A DNA stretch of 64,000 nucleotides from M3007 sp031425035. GTDB lineage: Bacteria; Bacteroidota; Bacteroidia; Chitinophagales; Saprospiraceae. The notes below the pieces were generated by a model. The model worked only from the letters and a program-made list of their open reading frames with translations. It made no database searches and had not been told where the DNA came from. Where the stretch lies: assembly GCA_031425035.1 (NCBI GenBank), contig JANPIN010000065.1, positions 1-64,000 on the forward strand. Direction: 5' to 3'. Below are positions 7,178 to 16,387 of this stretch, one piece after another. How positions within the stretch are numbered: the stretch's first letter is position 1; each line of letters opens with the position of its first letter. The position numbers were made by a program, and so were the translations under genes.

Positions 7178-8527
7178 GTGTTTAAGAAGATATTGATCGC
7201 GAATCGCGGAGAAATCGCCCTGCGCATCATTCGTACCTGCAAGGAAATGGGCATTAAAACGGTGGCCCTGTATTCGACTGCCGACCGCGATAGCCTGCAC
7301 GTCCGTTTTGCCGACGAGGCCGTCTGCATCGGGCCACCAGCCTCTGCGGAGAGTTACCTCAATGTGCCGCGCATCATGGCCGCCGTGGAAATCACCGACG
7401 CTGATGCCATTCACCCGGGCTATGGTTTTTTATCGGAAAACGCCAATTTCGCGGAAGTCTGCCAGGAGTACGGCATCAAATTCATCGGTCCGACCCCGGA
7501 GCAGATCCGGAAAATGGGCGATAAAATAACGGCCAAAGAAACCATGATCAAGGCCGGCGTACCCTGCGTACCCGGTTCCGAAGGCCTGCTGAACGACCTG
7601 AAAACCGGACTGAAAAACGCGGCGGAGATCGGTTATCCGGTCATCCTGAAAGCGACGGCCGGCGGCGGCGGTAAGGGCATGCGCATTGTGTGGAAACCCG
7701 AAGAATTTGAAAGCCAGTGGGAAAACGCCCGCCGCGAAGCCAAAGCCTCGTTCAGCAATGACGGTATTTACCTGGAAAAATACGTAGAAGAACCCCGCCA
7801 CATCGAGATCCAGGTAGCCGGCGACCAGTTCGGCAAAGCTTGCCACCTCTCGGAACGCGACTGCTCCATTCAGCGCCGCCACCAGAAACTGGTGGAAGAA
7901 TCGCCTTCGCCCTTCATGACGCCCGAACTGCGGGAAAAAATGGGCGAAGCGGCTATCAAAGCCTGTAACGCCATCAACTACGAAGGCGTGGGTACCGTCG
8001 AATTCCTGGTGGATAAATACCGCAATTTCTACTTCATGGAAATGAATACGCGGATCCAGGTGGAACACACGGTTACCGAGGAAGTCATTGATTTTGACCT
8101 GATTAAAGAGCAGATCAAGATCGCTGCCGGCCATCCGATCTCCGGGAAAAACTATTTCCCGGAAATGCACGCCATCGAATGCCGTATCAATGCGGAAGAC
8201 GTGTTCAATGATTTCCGGCCAAGCCCGGGCAAAATCACGTCTTTTCACTCGCCGAAAGGCCATGGCGTCCGCGTGGACACCCATGTGTATGCTGGTTACA
8301 CCATCCCGCCGTACTACGATTCCATGATCGCCAAGCTGATCGTACGCGCCCGGACCCGCGAAGAAGCCATCCTGAAAATGGAGCGCGCCCTGGACGAGTT
8401 CATTGTCGAAGGTATTAAAACGACCGTGCCCTTCCACCAGCGGCTGATGCGGAACAAAGACTTTCAGGAGGGTAATTTCACGACCAATTTCCTGAACACC
8501 TGGGATTATAAGAGTGTGGTGCTTTGA
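7178..8527 (+). CDS. accC: Acetyl-CoA carboxylase, biotin carboxylase subunit
   Basis: 449 residues, full length. GTG start (FKKILIANRGEIALRI). It has the biotin carboxylase N-domain, an ATP-grasp domain with the glycine-rich loop KATAGGGGKGMR, the signature HLSERDCSIQRRHQK, and the catalytic-site stretch FYFMEMNTRIQVEHTVTE, then the C-domain (FRPSPGKI...). It makes carboxybiotin on AccB from bicarbonate and ATP, the first step of malonyl-CoA synthesis. It pairs with accB upstream, although the repeat lies between them. Its stop overlaps the TTG start of the next gene by 4 nt. Confidence 0.96.
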   Translation: MFKKILIANRGEIALRIIRTCKEMGIKTVALYSTADRDSLHVRFADEAVCIGPPASAESYLNVPRIMAAVEITDADAIHPGYGFLSENANFAEVCQEYGIKFIGPTPEQIRKMGDKITAKETMIKAGVPCVPGSEGLLNDLKTGLKNAAEIGYPVILKATAGGGGKGMRIVWKPEEFESQWENARREAKASFSNDGIYLEKYVEEPRHIEIQVAGDQFGKACHLSERDCSIQRRHQKLVEESPSPFMTPELREKMGEAAIKACNAINYEGVGTVEFLVDKYRNFYFMEMNTRIQVEHTVTEEVIDFDLIKEQIKIAAGHPISGKNYFPEMHAIECRINAEDVFNDFRPSPGKITSFHSPKGHGVRVDTHVYAGYTIPPYYDSMIAKLIVRARTREEAILKMERALDEFIVEGIKTTVPFHQRLMRNKDFQEGNFTTNFLNTWDYKSVVL

Positions 8528-9078
8528 TTCACCCATATTCGCTCCACCAATCGCAAAAAGAAGCGGAAGTTGCACGGGAACGTGCCTTCCGCTTCTTTCG
8601 TTGGCTGAAATCTTTGGACCGTAAACCGGTGGACCAGCTGGCCAAAGTCACCCATACGGAGGTGTTCCAGTCAATGGACTGCCTGGCCTGCACCAACTGC
8701 TGCCAGACGTTGAAACCCGACTTTCGCGAACGCGATCTGGAAAAGGTGGCGACCCATCTGGATTTAAGTACGGAAGCGCTGAAGGCCACCTATTTACAGC
8801 AAAATCCACAGGGTATCTGGCAGCCGAAAACGCTGCCTTGCCCATTTCTGGCGCCGACGGGGCATTGCAACATCTATGCCGTGCGCCCGGTGGATTGCCG
8901 CGATTTTCCGCATACCGATAAAACCTCGTTTGCCCAGCGCTCCTGGACGCATGCCGAGAATGTGGTGACCTGTCCGGCCGTGTTCGCTATTTTGGAACGG
9001 ATGGAGGAGAAATTAGGCTGGGTAGATGAATCGGCTGAAATGGCAGTTCTGCCTACTCTAGCTGCTACACCCGTTTAA
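8524..9078 (+). CDS. YkgJ-type cysteine cluster protein
   Basis: 184 residues. The Cys pattern CLACTNCCQTL (about 58-68), LPCPFLAPTGHCNIYAVRPVDCRDFPH (in parts) and a final CPAVF matches the YkgJ/Fe-S-cluster-like family (CxxCxxCC...C...C...C), thought to bind zinc or an iron-sulfur cluster; role unknown. The TTG start at 8524 sits in the overlap with the accC stop (TTGA), which would give translational coupling. No nearer ATG precedes the conserved region. Confidence 0.8.
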   Translation: MIHPYSLHQSQKEAEVARERAFRFFRWLKSLDRKPVDQLAKVTHTEVFQSMDCLACTNCCQTLKPDFRERDLEKVATHLDLSTEALKATYLQQNPQGIWQPKTLPCPFLAPTGHCNIYAVRPVDCRDFPHTDKTSFAQRSWTHAENVVTCPAVFAILERMEEKLGWVDESAEMAVLPTLAATPV

Positions 9079-9137
9079 ACGACGCTATACCGACCAAATA
9101 GGGAATTGCGTAAAAAATTCGGTTGGACTTATGTTTT

Positions 9138-9230
9138 TTACTTGTCCATTTCCGTTTCGGTGCGATCTTCCGAGAAGCCTAGCCAGGCACTGATCCCCAG
9201 TATCAGAGCAGTCAATAAATAAGTAATCAT
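9138..9230 (-). CDS. Possible 30-residue single-span membrane peptide
   Basis: ATG at 9230 to TAA at 9138 encodes 30 residues: a hydrophobic segment (MITYLLTALILGISAWLGF) followed by a charged tail (SEDRTETEMDK). The composition is that of a typical small membrane protein, and a TTG-N19-TAATTTTG promoter lies upstream on the same strand (9282-9311). The two flanking genes run on the other strand, so this would be a stand-alone unit. There is no homology evidence. Confidence 0.4.
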   Translation of the reverse strand: MITYLLTALILGISAWLGFSEDRTETEMDK

Positions 9231-9281
9231 TTGGGTGGCGGTTTAGAAGGTGAATTAGGAAAGATGGGGAGTAATAAAATG

Positions 9282-9311
9282 CAAAATTAGGCCTTTACAG
9301 TTACGAAACAA
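9282..9311 (-). promoter_or_regulatory. Bacteroidota-type promoter for the small ORF
   Basis: On the minus strand, TTG (9311-9309), a 19-nt spacer, then TAATTTTG (9289-9282), matching TAnnTTTG at the expected spacing. The predicted transcript start is about 45 nt upstream of the ATG at 9230. Confidence 0.45.
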
Positions 9312-9495
9312 CCGATAGGATATTAAATTAAAGGTAAGAAGTGAACATGCGGGTGATGCTGGTAGTTTCCATCACCCCAAGTTTGTCCAAGCCGAATTTT
9401 CACCCGTCCTTTGCCCTCCTCCAACCTCACCGCCGCAATGCCGTGGGGTTTTCCTTTTCAAAATAGTCTCTGCCCGGGTCGGAAGACCAGAAATT

Positions 9496-11301
9496 ATGCT
9501 CCGTTTACTCCGTTATTACGCGCCTTATAAAGGCCTCCTGACCATCGCGGTGTTGTGCAATCTGTTGATGTCGCTCTTCATGGTGGTCAGTATTCCGGTG
9601 CTGCAGCCATTTTTGCAGATCCTTTTCACGGAAGGCGGTATGACTGCGCCGACGCATCCCGGTACGCCTATTGGTGGATTGGAAGGCAAGATCAATGGGT
9701 TTTTTACGCAACTCATCGCCACACAGGGTCGGGAACAGGCGTTATTTATCGTGTGCCTTTTTCTGGTGACCGTGTTCCTGGGTAAAAATCTCTTTCGTTA
9801 CCTGTCCCTGTTTTTTCTGGCGCCGGTGCGTAACGGCATCGTCCGCGACCTGCGTCTGCGACTGGTGGATAAGATCCTGGCCCTGCCACTGTCTTATTTC
9901 TCCGAGGCGCGTAAAGGCGACCTGATGAGCCGGATCTCGGCGGACGTGCAGGAAGTAGAGTGGAGCATTGTCGGGGTGGTGGAATCGGTGGCCCGGGAAC
10001 CCATCGTCATCCTGGGCAGCGTTGCGTTCATGGTCTATGTATCGCCGGGGCTGCTGCTGTTCGTACTGGGCCTGATGTTGTTTTCCGGTCTCGTGATCGG
10101 CGGGGTGGGGCGGAGCCTGCGCCGGCAGTCGGGCGCTGCGCAAAGTCGCCTGGGCATTATTGGTTCGCTGGTGGAAGAAACCCTCGGTGGTCTGCGCATT
10201 ATCAAAGGCTTCAATGCCGAAGCCTGGCAGCGCGGCCGTTTTGCCCGCGAGAACACGCACTATGCCCGCACCATGACGGCCTTGTACCGCCGCCGCGACC
10301 TGGCTTCGCCGTTGTCGGAGTTCCTGGGCATTGGCGCGGTTTCGGTGGTGCTCTGGTTCGGCGCCAAACAAGTATTTGCCGGAGAAATTACGGCGCCCAC
10401 TTTCCTGACCTTTCTCTATGCTTTTTACAACGTTATCGAGCCGGCCAAACAATTGACCGGCGCCTCATACAGCATCCGCAAAGGCATGGGCGCCCTGGAG
10501 CGTGTGCAGGCGGTGCTGGACGCCGACGTGGCCATACGCGACAGCCCGGATGCCCGGGAGATCAAAGAATTTACCAGCGGGGTGGAGTTTAAAAACGTGT
10601 CTTTTCACTATCAAAATGCCGAACGCTCCGCCTTGAATAACATCGATCTGCGTATTGGCCGGGGGCAGATCGTGGCTTTGGTGGGCGCTTCCGGAGCGGG
10701 GAAAAGTACGATTGCCGATCTGTTGCCGCGTTTTTACGACGTCAGCGAGGGGCAGATCCTGGTGGATGGACAGGATATACGCCAGTTGCGGCTCCAGGAT
10801 CTGCGCGGACTGATGGGTATTGTGAGTCAGGAAGCGATTTTATTCAATGATACGGTGCGCAGTAACATCGCTTTTGGCAGCGAACTGGCCACCGAAGCCG
10901 ATATTGAAGCGGCGGCTAAAGCGGCCAATGCCCATGAATTTATCGTGGCGATGCCCGAAGGTTATGACACGAATATTGGCGATCGCGGCTCCAAACTGAG
11001 TGGCGGTCAGCGGCAGCGGCTGACCATTGCCCGGGCGTTATTGAAAAATCCGGCTATTTTAATTCTGGATGAGGCAACCTCGGCGCTCGATTCGGAGTCA
11101 GAGAAACTCGTGCAAATTGCGTTGGATCGATTGCTGAAAAATCGCACCGCGCTGGTCATTGCTCACCGTTTAAGCACGGTGCAGCATGCCGACGAAATCG
11201 TGGTACTGGACAGTGGCCGGATCGTTGAACGCGGCAGCCATCAGTTTTTAATGCAAAATGGGCAGTATTATCGTAAACTGGTAGAATTGCAGGCCTTGTA
11301 A
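9496..11301 (+). CDS. ABC exporter, fused permease and ATPase (MsbA-like)
   Basis: 601 residues. Residues 1-330 form a six-helix ABC type I exporter membrane domain; about 350-601 is the ATPase. The Walker A is GASGAGKST (397-405), the signature LSGGQ (501-505), and the Walker B ILILDEATS (about 519-527), with the switch His in IAHRLST. The half-size architecture means it works as a homodimer. It is most like MsbA/lipid or multidrug exporters in the inner membrane. The long loop in the N-terminal part (GGMTAPTHPGTPIGGLEGK) is seen in Bacteroidota MsbA relatives. It stands alone, so the substrate is open. Confidence 0.9.
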   Translation: MLRLLRYYAPYKGLLTIAVLCNLLMSLFMVVSIPVLQPFLQILFTEGGMTAPTHPGTPIGGLEGKINGFFTQLIATQGREQALFIVCLFLVTVFLGKNLFRYLSLFFLAPVRNGIVRDLRLRLVDKILALPLSYFSEARKGDLMSRISADVQEVEWSIVGVVESVAREPIVILGSVAFMVYVSPGLLLFVLGLMLFSGLVIGGVGRSLRRQSGAAQSRLGIIGSLVEETLGGLRIIKGFNAEAWQRGRFARENTHYARTMTALYRRRDLASPLSEFLGIGAVSVVLWFGAKQVFAGEITAPTFLTFLYAFYNVIEPAKQLTGASYSIRKGMGALERVQAVLDADVAIRDSPDAREIKEFTSGVEFKNVSFHYQNAERSALNNIDLRIGRGQIVALVGASGAGKSTIADLLPRFYDVSEGQILVDGQDIRQLRLQDLRGLMGIVSQEAILFNDTVRSNIAFGSELATEADIEAAAKAANAHEFIVAMPEGYDTNIGDRGSKLSGGQRQRLTIARALLKNPAILILDEATSALDSESEKLVQIALDRLLKNRTALVIAHRLSTVQHADEIVVLDSGRIVERGSHQFLMQNGQYYRKLVELQAL

Positions 11302-11611
11302 AAAGCCAAAGCATATTTGCCTGAGGCGGCTAAATATCTATTAATTCATCATTCCAACTGCTGGAGTACACGAAGGATTCAAAAATCCGGCGTACCTTTG
11401 AAGCACCTCGTTGAAATCCAATTTTGTTGCAGAGTGTAATCCTTTTCAACGGCCTATCGGACGTTTTGATTGCCAATAAGATTTCAATTTCTCGAAATTG
11501 CCAGGCTTCGGAGGCTTAAGGCCAACGGGGAAATCTGTTATTCAAAACTCCCTTATCCGAACTTCCGCATTGGGCGGGTTTAATCACTATGTTTCAAACA
11601 TTTAACATCCG
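11302..11611. other. 310-nt intergenic region with one promoter-like box
   Basis: No gene is supported here. A TACCTTTG box (11393-11400) matches TAnnTTTG but lies about 210 nt before the T9SS gene and lacks a -33 partner. The leader after it has no clear riboswitch-like pairing that I can support. Confidence 0.35.
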
Positions 11612-12763
11612 ATGAAACAGATGCTACTGGCTATTTTTACCGCGCTCCTTTTTGAAGCAAATGCCCAAATAACCGTCACCGCCGCCACTTTCCCAAGTGC
11701 CGGCGATACCCTCGAATACGCAGTGGATACGGATCCCGCCGCCAGCCTGAGTGCTGCAATTGCTACGCCTCCGGGGGGCAATCAGACCTGGAACCTGCTG
11801 GACCTGCAGGCCGATCAAACCAGCCAGATCATTTATCAGCCAGCCGGCGCAGGGATGAATGCCGGGAACTTCCCGGGCGCGGATCTCGTTGTGATCGGGG
11901 CGGCCAGCGAAACCTACTATGATCTGACCAGCACCAAATTCAAATCGCTGGGCTTTGCCGGCGCCACCCAGGGTACTTTTGGGTTGCAGTTGCTCGCCAA
12001 ATATAGCCCCGCTCTGACGGAGCGTACCTCCCCGCTCAATTTTTTCGATATTACACAACAGTCAACCAACCTGAGCCTGCCTTTTGCGGTTCCGCCCGGG
12101 TTATTGGATAGTTTCAACCTGCCGATCAGTCCGGATTCACTGCGCACACTGATTGGTACGCAGCGGCTGGATGTCGTGGATGGCTGGGGAAAATGCCAGA
12201 TTCCCGGGGGCATTTACGACGTTTTACGCGTCAAACGCACCGAATACCGCACGACCGGGCTGGAAGTTAAATTGCCGTTTATAGGTTGGGTGAACATCAG
12301 CACTTTTCTGGGAGGCGGTGGCGGCGGTGGCGGTTTGGGTAACTTCCTGGGTACCGATACCACCGTGACCTATCATTTTTTGAATAACCTGGAAAAAGCA
12401 GACATCGCGGTGGCTACCATGAACAATGACCTGTCCGCCGTGAGCCAGGTGCAATTCAAAAATAACGCTATTACGCCAACGCTGGAACTGGATTCGCCCG
12501 GTGCGGCCAGTATTCAGGCCTACCCCAACCCGGCAGTGGAATTTGTGCGATTCAATTGTTCCAACCTGCCACAGGGCGATTATACCCTCAAGATTTTCAA
12601 TATCATCGGTAAAGTCGTCTGGAAAGAAAACTACCAGCTCACCGGCAGCAAGTCCATCCGCATCGAACTGGACGATTTCAAAAAAGGTACCTACCTCTAC
12701 AGCCTGAGTGATAACAAGGGTAATATTATTGGGACCAAAAGGCTGGTGATTCTGAAACCCTAG
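11612..12763 (+). CDS. Secreted protein with T9SS type A sorting domain
   Basis: 383 residues. A signal peptide (MKQMLLAIFTALLFEANA) is followed by a beta-rich body of unknown family and an eight-glycine run near residues 233-240 (FLGGGGGGGGLGN), probably a flexible loop. The C-terminal domain (about 303-383) is a type A T9SS signal: IQAYPNPAVEFVRF, then YTLKIFNIIGKVVWKE, and the final KKGTYLYSLSDNKGN...KRLVILKP. It should cross the outer membrane through the gliding/Por machinery and be surface-bound or released. No catalytic motif was recognised. Confidence 0.85.
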   Translation: MKQMLLAIFTALLFEANAQITVTAATFPSAGDTLEYAVDTDPAASLSAAIATPPGGNQTWNLLDLQADQTSQIIYQPAGAGMNAGNFPGADLVVIGAASETYYDLTSTKFKSLGFAGATQGTFGLQLLAKYSPALTERTSPLNFFDITQQSTNLSLPFAVPPGLLDSFNLPISPDSLRTLIGTQRLDVVDGWGKCQIPGGIYDVLRVKRTEYRTTGLEVKLPFIGWVNISTFLGGGGGGGGLGNFLGTDTTVTYHFLNNLEKADIAVATMNNDLSAVSQVQFKNNAITPTLELDSPGAASIQAYPNPAVEFVRFNCSNLPQGDYTLKIFNIIGKVVWKENYQLTGSKSIRIELDDFKKGTYLYSLSDNKGNIIGTKRLVILKP

Positions 12764-12800
12764 GCCCGCATATTGGTTAATTTCGGTTAAAAATCGTTAG

Positions 12801-12834
12801 AAAAAGGTGAATGTCACAAGACATTCACCTTTTT
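12801..12834 (+). terminator. Strong terminator hairpin after the T9SS gene
   Basis: A perfect 15-bp stem, AAAAAGGTGAATGTC (12801-12815) and its complement (12820-12834), around a 4-nt loop ACAA, with an A-rich start and T-rich end. The symmetry would let it work in both directions. Confidence 0.85.
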
Positions 12835-12936
12835 GTTTGTGCAGTTGCAACTACACCTGTAACCTTGTTGTCATTACGGGCGTCTACCTGACAAACCTAA
12901 TCTTTTTCAAACGCAGAACTTAAATCCACGCACACT

Positions 12937-13560
12937 ATGTCCACCAAATCCAGCTTGCTCGCCGTTTTATTTTTAGTTACCGCATTGAGTACCTTATCCG
13001 CCCAGCGGGAAGAAACCATCCTTGGTGAACGCGGCTGGGGCCTGTCCGGGCTCTGGGGCGGTTACACCCATCAGTACACGCAGTATGCCAGTAAAGACGC
13101 TTTCAACAGTGGCGGTTTTTTCGGCTTTGAATTCGGTAAATCCCTCACCATTGGCTGGAGCCACGGTAACCTCCGCGACGATATTACTGTGAAAAACAAC
13201 GAACAACAACGTTTTGATTTTAAATACAATGGCGGTAAAGTCGGGTATGCTTTCATCCCTTACAAAGCAATACACCCGGTTTTGAATTTTGAAATTGGCA
13301 AGGGCCGCGCCAAATTATCGGGTGAAGGCGAAGATAATGTGTTCGTTATGCAGCCCTCGGCAGGTTTCGAAGTCAATGTATTTCGCTGGTTCCGTTTGGG
13401 AGTGGAAGGCGGCTATCGCTTCGTACAGAACAGCGACCTGGTCGGCATTAGCACCGATCAAATGTCCGGACCTTTCGGCCAGGCGAGTTTGAAATTTGGT
13501 TTCTCCTGGGGCCGCTACCACAAACGCGCCCAACCGACCAAAAAAAATTACGAGAACTAA
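12937..13560 (+). CDS. Outer-membrane beta-barrel protein
   Basis: 207 residues. A signal peptide (about 1-22, ending LSTLSAQ) precedes alternating hydrophobic/polar strands with many Gly and aromatic residues (GFFGFEFGKSLTIGWSHGNL, KVGYAFIPYKAIHPVLNFEIG, FRWFRLGVEGGYRF, GQASLKFGFSWGRY). This is the pattern of small eight-stranded porin-like barrels of Bacteroidota. It most likely sits in the outer membrane; cargo or role unknown. It lies between a strong upstream terminator and a weak hairpin (13606-13633), so it is probably monocistronic. Confidence 0.7.
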   Translation: MSTKSSLLAVLFLVTALSTLSAQREETILGERGWGLSGLWGGYTHQYTQYASKDAFNSGGFFGFEFGKSLTIGWSHGNLRDDITVKNNEQQRFDFKYNGGKVGYAFIPYKAIHPVLNFEIGKGRAKLSGEGEDNVFVMQPSAGFEVNVFRWFRLGVEGGYRFVQNSDLVGISTDQMSGPFGQASLKFGFSWGRYHKRAQPTKKNYEN

Positions 13561-13605
13561 GATCTTCGTTTGTTCCCCTTAAAGTCTGCATAAACACTAC
13601 TTCGC

Positions 13606-13633
13606 CACGGCCACCGGTAATCCGGGGGCCGTG
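13606..13633 (+). terminator. GC-rich hairpin, possible terminator
   Basis: CACGGCC (13606-13612) pairs with GGCCGTG (13627-13633), with an additional CCGG pair inside. There is no T-tract, so termination strength is doubtful. Confidence 0.35.
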
Positions 13634-13656
13634 CTGCGTTTCTGGCCGGAAGGTTT

Positions 13657-13664
13657 TACTTTTG
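13657..13664 (+). promoter_or_regulatory. -7 box for rocD
   Basis: TACTTTTG matches TAnnTTTG. It lies about 53 nt before the rocD ATG. No clear -33 TTTG is at the right distance. Confidence 0.4.
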
Positions 13665-13717
13665 CAGACCTTTTCACGGTTTTTTTGTTACTCTGATCAC
13701 CCTAGCACAAGACAATT

Positions 13718-14962
13718 ATGCAAGTCCTGACCATCACCACTGCTGCCGAACTCATGGCCCTCGAAGACCGCTACAATGCGCATAACTACCATCCCCTGCC
13801 GGTGGTGCTGGAGCGCGGCGAAGGCGTGTATGTCTGGGACGTGGAGGGCAAGAAATATTTTGATTTTCTATCGGCTTACAGCGCCGTTAACCAGGGGCAT
13901 TGCCACCCGCGCATTATCCGCGCCCTGACCGAGCAGGCGCAGAAACTGACCCTCACGTCGCGGGCTTTTTACAATAACCTGCTGGGGACTTATGCCGAAT
14001 ATGTAACGCAGTACTTCGGTTACGAGCGTATGTTGCCCATGAATACCGGCGTGGAAGCGGTGGAAACCGCCATCAAACTCACCCGCAAATGGGCCTATAA
14101 AGTGAAAGGCGTGGCCGAGGGGCAGGCCAAAATCATTTTCGTGGCCGGTAATTTCCACGGCCGTACGCTGGCCGTTATTTCCGCCAGCACCGACCCGGAC
14201 AGCCGCAGCGGATTCGGACCCTATATGCCGGGTTATACAGTGGTGCCTTATAACGATCTGGAAGCACTGGAAAAGGCACTCCAGGACCCCACGGTCGCCG
14301 GTTTCCTGGTTGAACCTATTCAGGGCGAAGCAGGCGTGTACGTGCCCGATGAAAACTACCTGCCGGCGGCTTACCAGCTCTGCCGCAAACACAATGTGTT
14401 ATTCATTGCCGACGAGGTGCAAACGGGTATTGCCCGCACCGGCAAACTGCTCTGCTGTGATCACGCCGATATTAAACCGGATGTGCTGATCCTCGGCAAA
14501 GCGCTCTCCGGGGGGGTGCTGCCGGTGAGCGCTGTACTGAGCAGCGATGAAGTGATGCTGACCATCAAGCCGGGCGAGCATGGTTCCACCTTTGGCGGTA
14601 ATCCCCTGGCCTGCGCCGTGGCCATGGAGGCCCTGCAAGTCGTACGCGATGAAAAGCTCGCCGAAAATGCCACTGCCATGGGTAAGATTTTTCGCCAGCG
14701 GATGAACGAACTGATGTTCCGTCGCTCCGACCTGATCACTTTCGTGCGGGGCAAAGGTTTGCTCAACGCCATTGGTATTAATGATAAAGAGGACAGCAAA
14801 ACCGCCTGGAACATCTGCCTGGAACTGGCGGAAAACGGGCTGCTGGCCAAGCCGACCCACGGCAACATCATTCGTTTTGCGCCGCCGCTGGTAATGGATA
14901 AAACACAGATGGACGAGTGCTGCTCGATCATTGAACGGGTGCTCTCGAAATTTCAGAAATGA
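13718..14962 (+). CDS. rocD: Ornithine--oxo-acid aminotransferase
   Basis: 414 residues, complete class III aminotransferase. The N-terminus (ALEDRYNAHNYHPLPVVL) and FDFLSAYSAVNQGHCHPRI are typical of ornithine delta-aminotransferase. The PLP-binding lysine is Lys261 in LILGKALSGG, with the upstream Asp in FIADEVQTGIARTG. It converts ornithine and 2-oxoglutarate to glutamate semialdehyde and glutamate, linking arginine to proline metabolism in the cytosol. It stands alone, with its own promoter-like box, between intergenic repeats. Confidence 0.93.
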   Translation: MQVLTITTAAELMALEDRYNAHNYHPLPVVLERGEGVYVWDVEGKKYFDFLSAYSAVNQGHCHPRIIRALTEQAQKLTLTSRAFYNNLLGTYAEYVTQYFGYERMLPMNTGVEAVETAIKLTRKWAYKVKGVAEGQAKIIFVAGNFHGRTLAVISASTDPDSRSGFGPYMPGYTVVPYNDLEALEKALQDPTVAGFLVEPIQGEAGVYVPDENYLPAAYQLCRKHNVLFIADEVQTGIARTGKLLCCDHADIKPDVLILGKALSGGVLPVSAVLSSDEVMLTIKPGEHGSTFGGNPLACAVAMEALQVVRDEKLAENATAMGKIFRQRMNELMFRRSDLITFVRGKGLLNAIGINDKEDSKTAWNICLELAENGLLAKPTHGNIIRFAPPLVMDKTQMDECCSIIERVLSKFQK

Positions 14963-14991
14963 TCTTCCACACCGCACCAGCTCCTTTTTAA

Positions 14992-15098
14992 AAATCCGTT
15001 TAAATCCGTTTAATCCGTTCCTCTATCCCGTCTAGTACGCACGCGTAACAGGATCGAAAAACGGATTGGGCGGATTAAAACGGATTTAAACGGATTTG
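14992..15098. repeat. Inverted repeat built of AAATCCGTTT decamers
   Basis: The left arm (14992-15020) holds AATCCGTTTAAATCCGTTT followed by AATCCGTTC. The right arm (15059-15098) is the complementary series (ACGGATT, CGGATT, AAACGGATTT twice). The intervening loop is about 40 nt. It looks like the other unit-based inverted arrays of this window, with a different unit. Confidence 0.8.
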
Positions 15099-15238
15099 AT
15101 CTGTGGTGAATCTGGTAATGCGCGACAAGTAAAACATGCACTCAACCCCAGTCTCCGATTTATTTCTAACCGGATTCTAAGGCGGTACCCTCCCGGCTTT
15201 AACTTTCTTTGCTGTCGTCATTCACCGACGCTCCTTTC

Positions 15239-16387
15239 ATGAAAAAACTCTTTTATCTCGGCGTGCTCGGCTTCGTGCTGTTTGAAATAGCGAAGGTGTA
15301 TTTCATCATGCCTATGCCGGGTAGTCAGGAGATGGAAAGTCTGCCGATAGCGTATTTCCTGCATCAGTGGCGCTGGGTATTTCGCCTGGGTTTGGCCATG
15401 CTGGTAGTAGCGGGCGGTCTGGATGCCTTTAAGGCGTCGCGCTGGGGCGTGGTCATTGCTTTAGTCATTGCCGCGGGTTTGGCTTATGAGTTAAATTTCG
15501 AAATGACGGCCGATAAAATGTTCGTGCAGCCTCGTCGTCTGGTGCTGGCTGATGCCAAAGCCAATAAAGTGCCGCTGGATAAACTGGTGATTGGATTTGT
15601 GGATATGAGCGGGCTGGCTACCGCTTATCCAATCCAGTTCCTCGGTTACCACCACCAGGTGCTGGACCGCGTGGGGGCTACGCCGGTGATGGTGACCTAT
15701 TGTAATGTTTGTCGTTCGGGGCGGATATTTTCGCCCTTGCTCGGAGGCAAACAGGAAAAATTCCGGCTGGTGGGGATGGACTATTTCAACGCCATGTTCG
15801 AGGATGCCACGACGGGCAGCTGGTGGCGACAAGCAAGCGGCGAAGCGGTGGCCGGCCCGCTGAAAGGCGAACAATTAACGGAACTGCCCAGTAGCCAGAC
15901 GACGCTGCGTACCTGGATTGCCCTGCATCCGAACACCCGGGTGATGCAGGCGGACAGTATTTTTGCCAAAGAATACGCCGATATGGACAGTTATGACGTA
16001 GGCCTGGGCCGCGGGCCGCTCACGGGTACCGATACGCTTTCCTGGCAGGATAAATCCTGGGTAGTGGGCCTGCGACTCGATGCGCATACCGCAAAAGCCT
16101 ACGACTGGAACCGGCTGAAACGCGAGCGGGTAATCAACGATACTATGGGTGATGTGCCAGTCGTCGTTATTCTGGACGCTGATAACCAGGGCTTTTTTGC
16201 CTTTCGACGTCCGGAAGCAACTACGGTATTTACCCTGCAACATGATACGCTGTTCAGTGAAGGCCGGGCCTGGCAACGGAGCGGCCTGGCCATTGCGCCG
16301 ACGACCGGCAACCTGCAAAAAGTGCCGGCGTACCAGGAGTTCTGGCATAGCTGGCGGACGTTTCATCCGTATACGACGCGGTATTAA
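15239..16387 (+). CDS. DUF3179 domain protein with N-terminal membrane helices
   Basis: 382 residues from the ATG at 15239 (MKKLFYLGVLGF); an in-frame TTG/ATG upstream at 15209 is less likely. Three hydrophobic segments (about 3-22, 38-57, 62-80) anchor it in the membrane. The rest is a DUF3179 domain with the defining region VMVTYCNVCRSGRIFSP (two Cys, CxxC), a GxxxFNAMFED-like stretch and WxQASGEAVAGPLKG. Family function is unknown; the conserved Cys and His residues suggest metal or redox chemistry. Its stop overlaps the convergent rtcB stop by 4 nt. Confidence 0.8.
   Translation: MKKLFYLGVLGFVLFEIAKVYFIMPMPGSQEMESLPIAYFLHQWRWVFRLGLAMLVVAGGLDAFKASRWGVVIALVIAAGLAYELNFEMTADKMFVQPRRLVLADAKANKVPLDKLVIGFVDMSGLATAYPIQFLGYHHQVLDRVGATPVMVTYCNVCRSGRIFSPLLGGKQEKFRLVGMDYFNAMFEDATTGSWWRQASGEAVAGPLKGEQLTELPSSQTTLRTWIALHPNTRVMQADSIFAKEYADMDSYDVGLGRGPLTGTDTLSWQDKSWVVGLRLDAHTAKAYDWNRLKRERVINDTMGDVPVVVILDADNQGFFAFRRPEATTVFTLQHDTLFSEGRAWQRSGLAIAPTTGNLQKVPAYQEFWHSWRTFHPYTTRY

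Noticed and set aside
7430..8575. Long open frame antisense to accC
   Set aside because: AccC is certain on the plus strand. The opposite frame shows no domain and arises from third-position GC bias.
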